64,000 nucleotides of DNA from Streptomyces sp. SS1-1 (GTDB lineage: Bacteria; Actinomycetota; Actinomycetes; Streptomycetales; Streptomycetaceae). The stretch's first letter is position 1, and every line of letters starts with the position of its first letter. The stretch covers positions 434,001 through 498,000 of the forward strand of contig NZ_WBXN01000004.1 of NCBI RefSeq assembly GCF_008973465.1, given 5' to 3'. The notes beneath the pieces were generated by a model. The model was not told the DNA's origin, did no database searches, and worked only from the letters and a program-made list of their open reading frames with translations. Shown here one piece after another: positions 58,514 to 64,000 of this stretch. Made by a program: the position numbers and the translations under genes.

Positions 58514-60620
58514 ACTCGAACTGGGCCCGGTGGACGGTCCCGTCCACGCCCCGGTACGCGACGTCCACGGCACCGTCCGGCCCCGCGACCGCGCCGAGCG
58601 CGCCCTCGAAGGCGGCGCTCGGGAACTCCTGCCGCTTCGTCCAGCCCTGCCAGGCGCCGTTCTCGTACCGCTGCTGCCAGAGCGTGTAGTCGCCGGCCCG
58701 CGCGTACAGCACCACGGCGTCCCCGGTGGCGACCAGGGTCGGGCTGCCGCTCACGGTGCCGCCGAGCGACGACCACGCCGACCACGCGCCCGAAGCGTCG
58801 CGCGTCCGCGTCCAGATGTCGTCCGACGGGGTGCGCACGGCGATGTGCACGCGCCCCTGCGCGTCCACGGCGGCGGACGGCCTGCCGTACGTCTGCCGGT
58901 CGCCGGGGGCGCCCAGCGACGACCAGTCCGAGGCGGGACCGCGCCGCACGATCCGCCCGTCCGCGCCGCGCGCGACGAGCGTCCAGTGCGCGGGGTCGGT
59001 GAAGGCCACGGACGGCGCGTCGGTGACCCGGCCGCCGAGGCTCTGCCAGCCGCCCCAGCGCCCGCCGTCGAACACCCGCCGGTACACGCGGGAGTCGGCG
59101 CCGCGCACGAACAGGTCGATGCGGCCGCCGGCCGAGGCGTAGGCGGCGGGCTGCCCGAGGATCCGACCGCCCGTGGGCCCGCCGAGGTCCTTGGTGCGCC
59201 CCGTGCCGTCTCCGGCCACCTGCTTCAGGCTGCCGCGCGGTCCCCGGAAGAACGTGGTGAGCGTGTCGCCGCCACGGACGACCGCCGGGCTCGCCGTCGC
59301 CCGTTCGCCGAGACCCGTGCCGGGCAGCGCCTCCTCACCGGTCAGCTTCAGGAACGCCGTGCCGTGCGCCGGGACCTCCACGGTGTACGACCCGGTGTGC
59401 GTGCCGCGGTCGGCGCGGGCCCGCAGATCGCGGACCTTCACCGTCCCGCCGAGCGCGACGTCGGCGAAGTCGACCGTGCGCAGGGCCGGCCGGTCGGAGC
59501 GGTTGAGCAGGACGACGGCCCGCTGCCCGTTCCCGGCCAGGTCCTTGCTGTAGACGTCCCCGGTGGAGTCGGTGGCCACCCGGACGCCCTGGACGGCCAG
59601 CGAGTCCTGGTCCACGGCGATGATCTCGGGGTTGCGCAGCGTCCGGATCATCGACGCGGACAGGGTGCGCGGGTCGGAGCCGAGGACGAGCGGCGAGCCC
59701 ATCTCGGCCCACATCACGAACTGGGTGGTCGACTCCTCCTCGGACAGTTCCAGGGAGCCGTCGGGCATGCGGCGCGTCGGGATGAGGTAGTCGGGGTCGT
59801 TGTAGTGGCCGGGGCCCTGCGCCTCGGGATGCCAGGCGTTGGCGTCCATGTTGCGCAGGACGTTGGGCCACTGGCCGGGGCTGGGGGTGCCCCAGGCGAT
59901 GTCGGTGCCGGTGCGCCAGGAGTCGGCGATCAGCGGGGCGTAGGCGTAGGTGTTGTGCGCGTCCTGCTCGGGGGTGTGCGGCAGTCCCCAGTCGTCGGTG
60001 AGCGGGTTGCACAGGTTGAGCAGCATCCGGCGGCCCGACTTGGCGACGGCGTCGCTGAACTCCTTGAAGGCGGGCCCCGGATCGAGCTGGGCGCCGATGC
60101 CGCACAGGAAGTCGACCTTGATGGCGTCGACCTTCCAGGCGGCGAACTGCCGCGCGTCCTCGGTGTAGTGGCCGCGGCTGCCGAGCCCGCAGGTCTTCCC
60201 TCCGTCGTACTCGCCGGCGTCGGTGTAGATGCCCGCCTTGAGGCCGCGCTGGTGCAGGTAGGAGACGAGGGCCGGGATGCCGGAGGGGAAGCGGTCCGGG
60301 TGGGCCGTCAACCGCCCCTTGGCGTCACGGGGGTTGTCGGCCTGCCAGCCGCCGTCCAGCCACACGATGTCGTAGCCGCTGTCCCGCAGACCGCTGGAGA
60401 CCAGCTTGTCGGCGACGGCGCGGACCTCCTTCTCGGTGGGCGCGCCGAGCCCGTAGTAGGTGTTCCAGCCCATGTACGGCGTCGGCGCGAGACCGCTGTC
60501 GTAGTAGCTGGGGGCGCCTTGGTCGACGGTGGTGTCCCGCGCGGCGTCCGCGGTGGCGGGCGGTGCCGCGGACGCGGTCAGGACGACGGCGATCGCGGTC
60601 GTCAGGGCGAATGAAGTCAC
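58512..60620 (-). CDS. Secreted GH27 alpha-galactosidase with C-terminal beta-propeller-like repeats
   Basis: A 702-residue exported protein. Signal peptide to about residue 24. The GH27 catalytic barrel spans about 40-330 (PYMGWNTYYGLG, DIVWLDGGWQ, WKVDAIKVDFLCG with the nucleophile Asp170, GHYNDPDYL), then a beta-sandwich to about 430. Residues about 440-702 hold repeats of the type LFVRGADSRVYRRVFDGGRW-GGWQSLGG, a PLL/tectonin-like lectin propeller that may bind the substrate or cell surface. The GTG at 60620 is preceded by GGAG six bases upstream. It would release galactose from extracellular galactosides and shares a promoter element with the import operon. Confidence 0.9.
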   Translation of the reverse strand: MTSFALTTAIAVVLTASAAPPATADAARDTTVDQGAPSYYDSGLAPTPYMGWNTYYGLGAPTEKEVRAVADKLVSSGLRDSGYDIVWLDGGWQADNPRDAKGRLTAHPDRFPSGIPALVSYLHQRGLKAGIYTDAGEYDGGKTCGLGSRGHYTEDARQFAAWKVDAIKVDFLCGIGAQLDPGPAFKEFSDAVAKSGRRMLLNLCNPLTDDWGLPHTPEQDAHNTYAYAPLIADSWRTGTDIAWGTPSPGQWPNVLRNMDANAWHPEAQGPGHYNDPDYLIPTRRMPDGSLELSEEESTTQFVMWAEMGSPLVLGSDPRTLSASMIRTLRNPEIIAVDQDSLAVQGVRVATDSTGDVYSKDLAGNGQRAVVLLNRSDRPALRTVDFADVALGGTVKVRDLRARADRGTHTGSYTVEVPAHGTAFLKLTGEEALPGTGLGERATASPAVVRGGDTLTTFFRGPRGSLKQVAGDGTGRTKDLGGPTGGRILGQPAAYASAGGRIDLFVRGADSRVYRRVFDGGRWGGWQSLGGRVTDAPSVAFTDPAHWTLVARGADGRIVRRGPASDWSSLGAPGDRQTYGRPSAAVDAQGRVHIAVRTPSDDIWTRTRDASGAWSAWSSLGGTVSGSPTLVATGDAVVLYARAGDYTLWQQRYENGAWQGWTKRQEFPSAAFEGALGAVAGPDGAVDVAYRGVDGTVHRAQFE

Positions 60621-60726
60621 GTGCCTCTCCGGAGGGTTGGGAAGCAGGAGGGGTGTGACGCGGGCCGCTTCGGGTGCCGGGGCCGTCGGCGTCACGGCGA
60701 AGACTGTGGCGTGCGGCCGGAACCCT

Positions 60727-60748
60727 GTCAATATTAATTACTAATTTA
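60727..60748 (-). promoter_or_regulatory. AT-rich shared promoter element upstream of the GH27 gene
   Basis: Second copy of the GTCAA-N-ATTAATTACTAATTTA element. Minus-strand reading places it directly before TTGACA, a good -35 box, about 107 bases upstream of the GH27 start. The match with 58406-58427 is 21 of 22 positions. Confidence 0.65.
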
Positions 60749-60808
60749 CAGAAACACGTCTCGTCCGCGTCCGGAGTATTGACGGACCGGGCCGGGCGGT
60801 GCAGGGTT

Positions 60809-60822
60809 TGGCAACGTTGTCA
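60809..60822 (+). promoter_or_regulatory. LacI-family operator upstream of the GH2 gene
   Basis: TGGCAACGTTGTCA is a near-perfect palindrome with the central AACGTT typical of LacI/GalR-family operators in actinomycetes. It lies 90 bases upstream of the GH2 start. No LacI gene is in the window. Confidence 0.6.
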
Positions 60823-60912
60823 GAGCCGCTGGGGCGATCAACGGCGCTTCGTCGCGCCCGCGTTGTCCCCGCCCGCTCCCTCCCCGGACTTCCCTGATCG
60901 GAGCCGTGTCCC

Positions 60913-63900
60913 ATGCCGGATCAGCCTTCCGTGCCGTCCCGCCGCACCGTCCTCACCGCCGGATCGACGCTCCTCGCGGGCTTCGGCGCCGGCCTGGGCC
61001 TCCCGGGCGTCGCCGCCGCGGCGGGAACCGGCCACCCCCGCCCCGGCTCCACGCCCGGTGAACTCGCCGCGTACCGGCCGGTGAAGGTCTCCTCCACCGA
61101 CTACGCGCCCACCCCGGCCGAGTTCGCCGTGGACGGCCTGGACACGGTCGGGGTGCGCGGCAGCGGCTGGCGGGCCGCGGCCGGAGATCCGCAGTGGATC
61201 AGCGTCGACCTGCAGGCGCTGTGCGAGGTGGAGTCGCTGCGGCTCGTCTTCGAGGCGACCGCGGACGACCCGCCGTACGTCGACGCGCCGAACGGCAACC
61301 CCCGTGACAACACCACGGGGCAGGAGATCCTCTCCAGTTGCGCGGTGGACTTCGTCGTCGAGACGTCCCGCGACGAGAAGGCGTGGACGGCGGTGTACCG
61401 CACGGACTCCGGCCGGGGCGGAGTCGTCGAGATCGAGCTGCCGAAGCCGGTCACCGCCCGCTGGGTGCGGCTGACCGTGCGCAAGCGCTCGAACGCCAAC
61501 CCGCTGGGCCTCAACGGCTTCCAGGTGTACGGCACCTGCCGCGACCGGCGCCCGGCCGTCACCGGCTGGACCGACTGGGGCGTGCACCACCGCACTCCCC
61601 CGGCGCTGAAGCCCGCCGCCGACGGCACCGTGCCGCTGGAGTCCGGCTGGGACCTGACGATGGACGACCGGGCCGGCGCCGAGGGCGCCGAGCTGTCGAA
61701 GCCGGCCGTGGACACCAGCCGCTGGCTGCCCGCCACCGTGCCGGGCACCGTGCTGACCACCCTGGTCGACCAGGGGCATCTGCCCGACCCGGTGGCCGGG
61801 TTCGCGAATCTGCACGTGCCCGAGGCCCTGTCCCGGCACTCCTGGTGGTACAGACGTGAGTTCCGGCTGCCGAAGGGCCTGGACACCGGGGCCGGCCGTC
61901 ACGTCTGGCTGGAGCTCGACGGGGTCAACCACAAGGCGGAGGTCTGGCTCAACGGGGGCCGGGTGGGCGAGGTCGTCTTCCCCTTCGCGCGGGCCGCGTT
62001 CGACGTCACCCGGCTCCTGGCCGAGCGCGGCGAGCAGGCCCTCGCCGTGAAGATCACGCCGATGCCGTACCCGGGCAGCCCCGGCGACAAGGGTCCGGCC
62101 GGGCTGGCGTTCGTGGACGCCGGCGCCACCATGATGAACCGCAACTCGCCCACGTATCTGGCCGCTTCCGGCTGGGACTGGATGCCGGCGGTGCGCGACC
62201 GGGCGGCCGGTCTGTGGAACCATGTGCGGCTGCGCTCGACCGGCGCGGCCGTCCTCGGCGACGTCCGTGTGGACACCCGGCTGCCCGAACTGCCCGACAC
62301 CGGCACGGCCGAGCTGACGCTGGTCGTCCCGGTGCGCAACGCCGACTCCACCGCCCGCTCCGTCACCGTGCGGGCCGCCTTCGAGGGCGTGAAGCTGACC
62401 CGGACGGTCACCGTCCCTGCGGGCAAGACGACCGACGTCGTGTTCAGCCCCGCCGACCACGCGCAACTGCGGCTGCGCAACCCCAAGTTGTGGTGGCCCA
62501 ACGGCTACGGCGAGCCCGCCCTGCACGAGCTGACGCTCACCGCGACGGTCGGGGGCCGCGAGAGCGACCGGCGCACGACCCGGTTCGGCATCCGGCAGTT
62601 CGGCTACGAGTACGACGTGCCGCTGACCTTCCAGTCGGGCAGCGACGCCTACGCCCAGACCGTGGAGTTCGCCCGGCAGAAGGCCCGCCATGTGCGGATC
62701 CGGTGCCGGACCCGGGCCACCCAGTGGGGCTCGTCGATCTGGAACCTGTCGGTGATCGACAGCGCCTCCCCCGGAACCGACCTGGCCCTGCACCGGGACG
62801 CCACCGCCTCGACCGTGGACGAGGACGCCCACAAGCCGGGCGATGTCACGGACGGCGACCCGAAGACGCGCTGGTCGTCGGCGTTCGATGACGACCAGTG
62901 GATCGCGGTCGACCTGGGCGCCGAGTCGTCCTTCGACCGGGTCGTCGTCACCTGGGAGCAGGCGTACGCGAAGACGTACGACGTGCAGGTCTCCGACGAC
63001 GGCGACACCTGGCGCGACGCCGCCTCCGTCGACAACACCGCGACACCGCTGCCGTTCCGCGCCTCGGGCTCGGCCGCGCTGCAGAGCGTGGAGTTCGAGC
63101 CGCGCACCGCCCGCCACGTCCGGGTGCTGTGCCACAGCCGCGCCACCAGCTGGGGCGCCTCCATGTGGAGCCTGTCGGTGATCGACAGCGCCTCCCCCGG
63201 CACCGACCTGGCCCTGCGCAAGGAGGCCACCGCCTCCTCCGAGGAGGGTGGGGGCAGCCGGGCCGCCAACGCCGTGGACGGCGATCCCAACACCCGCTGG
63301 TCGTCGGCGTACGAGGACGAGCAGTCGATCCAGGTCGACCTGGGCGCGCCCGTGCGGTTCGACCGGGTGGTCATCCTGTGGGAGCAGGCGTACGCGAAGA
63401 CGTACACGGTCCAGGTCTCCGACGACGGCGAGCACTGGACGGACGTGCAGTCGGTCGACAACTCCACGGTGCCGTTGAAGATCAGCGTCAACGGCGTCCG
63501 GGTGTTCTGCCGGGGCGGCAACTGGGGCTGGGACGAGCTGCTGCGCCGGATGCCCGCCGAGCGGATCGACGCGGCCGTGCGCATGCACCGCGACATGAAC
63601 TTCACGATGATCCGCAACTGGCTGGGGTCGAGCAACCGTGAGGAGTTCTACGCCAGTTGCGACGAGCACGGCCTGCTGGTCTGGAACGACTTCCCCAACG
63701 CGTGGGCCATGGACCCGCCGGACCACGAGGCGTTCCTGAGCCTCGCCCAGGACACCGTGCGCCGCTACCGCTCGCACCCGAGCATCGTCGTGTGGTGCGG
63801 CGCCAACGAGGGGAATCCGCCCGGCCCGCTCGACGACGGGATGCGGGCGGCGGTCCGCGCGGAGGCGCCCGAGCTGCTGTACCAGAACAACTCGGCGGCC

Positions 63901-64000
63901 GGGATCGTCACGGGTGGCGGCCCCTACGGCTGGGTGGAGCCCGAGCGCTACTTCTCGGCGAGCACCTACGGCAGCGGTGACTTCGGCTTCCACACGGAGA
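60913..64000 (+). CDS. Tat-exported GH2-family glycosidase with discoidin domains, 3' truncated by the window
   Basis: At least 1029 residues, continuing past the window. The N-terminus (SRRTVLTAGSTLLAGFGAGL) is a twin-arginine signal. Residues about 50-205 form a discoidin (F5/8C) domain, then the GH2 sugar-binding and Ig-like domains (DTSRWLPATVPGTVLTTLVD; LRNPKLWWPNGYGEP). Two tandem discoidin-type domains of about 142 residues each are inserted before the TIM barrel, which begins SVNGVRVFCRGGNWGWDELL and includes IVVWCGANEGNPPG with the acid/base glutamate of the NE motif. The layout resembles exo-beta-glucosaminidases or beta-mannosidases. A long antisense frame (60838-63993) is a GC artefact. 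Confidence 0.88.
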   Translation, partial: MPDQPSVPSRRTVLTAGSTLLAGFGAGLGLPGVAAAAGTGHPRPGSTPGELAAYRPVKVSSTDYAPTPAEFAVDGLDTVGVRGSGWRAAAGDPQWISVDLQALCEVESLRLVFEATADDPPYVDAPNGNPRDNTTGQEILSSCAVDFVVETSRDEKAWTAVYRTDSGRGGVVEIELPKPVTARWVRLTVRKRSNANPLGLNGFQVYGTCRDRRPAVTGWTDWGVHHRTPPALKPAADGTVPLESGWDLTMDDRAGAEGAELSKPAVDTSRWLPATVPGTVLTTLVDQGHLPDPVAGFANLHVPEALSRHSWWYRREFRLPKGLDTGAGRHVWLELDGVNHKAEVWLNGGRVGEVVFPFARAAFDVTRLLAERGEQALAVKITPMPYPGSPGDKGPAGLAFVDAGATMMNRNSPTYLAASGWDWMPAVRDRAAGLWNHVRLRSTGAAVLGDVRVDTRLPELPDTGTAELTLVVPVRNADSTARSVTVRAAFEGVKLTRTVTVPAGKTTDVVFSPADHAQLRLRNPKLWWPNGYGEPALHELTLTATVGGRESDRRTTRFGIRQFGYEYDVPLTFQSGSDAYAQTVEFARQKARHVRIRCRTRATQWGSSIWNLSVIDSASPGTDLALHRDATASTVDEDAHKPGDVTDGDPKTRWSSAFDDDQWIAVDLGAESSFDRVVVTWEQAYAKTYDVQVSDDGDTWRDAASVDNTATPLPFRASGSAALQSVEFEPRTARHVRVLCHSRATSWGASMWSLSVIDSASPGTDLALRKEATASSEEGGGSRAANAVDGDPNTRWSSAYEDEQSIQVDLGAPVRFDRVVILWEQAYAKTYTVQVSDDGEHWTDVQSVDNSTVPLKISVNGVRVFCRGGNWGWDELLRRMPAERIDAAVRMHRDMNFTMIRNWLGSSNREEFYASCDEHGLLVWNDFPNAWAMDPPDHEAFLSLAQDTVRRYRSHPSIVVWCGANEGNPPGPLDDGMRAAVRAEAPELLYQNNSAAGIVTGGGPYGWVEPERYFSASTYGSGDFGFHTE

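Noticed and set aside
60838..63993. A 1051-codon open frame on the minus strand opposite the GH2 gene
   Set aside because: It is antisense to a clear GH2/discoidin protein, has Gly/Arg/Val-rich composition with no recognisable domain, and arises because antisense frames in GC-rich genes rarely meet stop codons.

Overview
The window is about 72% GC, uses GTG and TTG starts freely, and carries gene families typical of Streptomyces (TioE-type double MerR regulator, PelF-type glycosyltransferase, Tat-exported glycosidases, many SpoIIE-type and kinase signalling proteins). It is most likely a Streptomyces chromosome segment from a saprophytic, polysaccharide-degrading strain. I see no rRNA, tRNA, CRISPR array or prophage. 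Two short MITE-like elements are the only mobile-type sequences.

Layout. 0-6 kb: the end of a secreted CBM/DUF1080 protein, then two regulator-target pairs (double-MerR regulator with an erythromycin esterase-type protein; MerR regulator with an MFS exporter), each with a palindromic operator between the divergent genes, and an SDR. 6-14.2 kb: a minus-strand operon for a secreted glycan: an Agd3-like (CE18-type) deacetylase, PelF glycosyltransferase, a polytopic membrane protein, a LegB-like 4,6-dehydratase, a sugar nucleotidyltransferase, an epimerase and a Spherulin-4 (GH135-like) protein. The last two are frameshifted and fused by an apparent deletion. 14.6-17.1 kb: an RsbQ/RsbP/RsbV-like partner-switching module. 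17.2-25.3 kb: the complete potassium operon kdpFABC-kdpDE, including the 29-codon kdpF and an overlapping 27-codon small membrane ORF. 25.4-31.5 kb: methyltransferase-NUDIX fusion, orphan FAD-binding subunit, DasR-like GntR regulator, GH20 hexosaminidase with a dre-like site, and a CBM3-GH16-like enzyme.

31.5-46.7 kb: mixed accessory and regulatory genes. A MerR/SulP divergent pair is bracketed by two inverted copies of a 176-203 bp MITE-like repeat that abut both stop codons. These are followed by transporters, DinB, a secreted endonuclease-like protein, a TOPRIM protein, an alpha/beta hydrolase, VOC plus ArsR, a Ser/Thr kinase, and a hydroxyisobutyrate dehydrogenase-like enzyme with a divergent TetR regulator and two operators.

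46.7-58.3 kb: one long minus-strand operon that reads as uptake of an alpha-galactoside (ABC binding protein and two permeases), hydrolysis (GH36 alpha-galactosidase) and De Ley-Doudoroff-type oxidation of the released sugar (SDR dehydrogenase, SMP-30 lactonase, DgoD dehydratase, PfkB kinase, KDPG/KDPGal aldolase, mutarotase), with an internal DgoR-like GntR regulator. Three of its genes carry single-base indels, mostly in or beside G/C runs. Between aldolase and lactonase a 158-bp tandem duplication has created two 53-codon chimeric mini-ORFs. A secreted GH27 alpha-galactosidase (58.5-60.6 kb) shares a 22-bp AT-rich promoter element with this operon. The window ends inside a Tat-exported GH2 enzyme with tandem discoidin domains and a LacI-type operator upstream.
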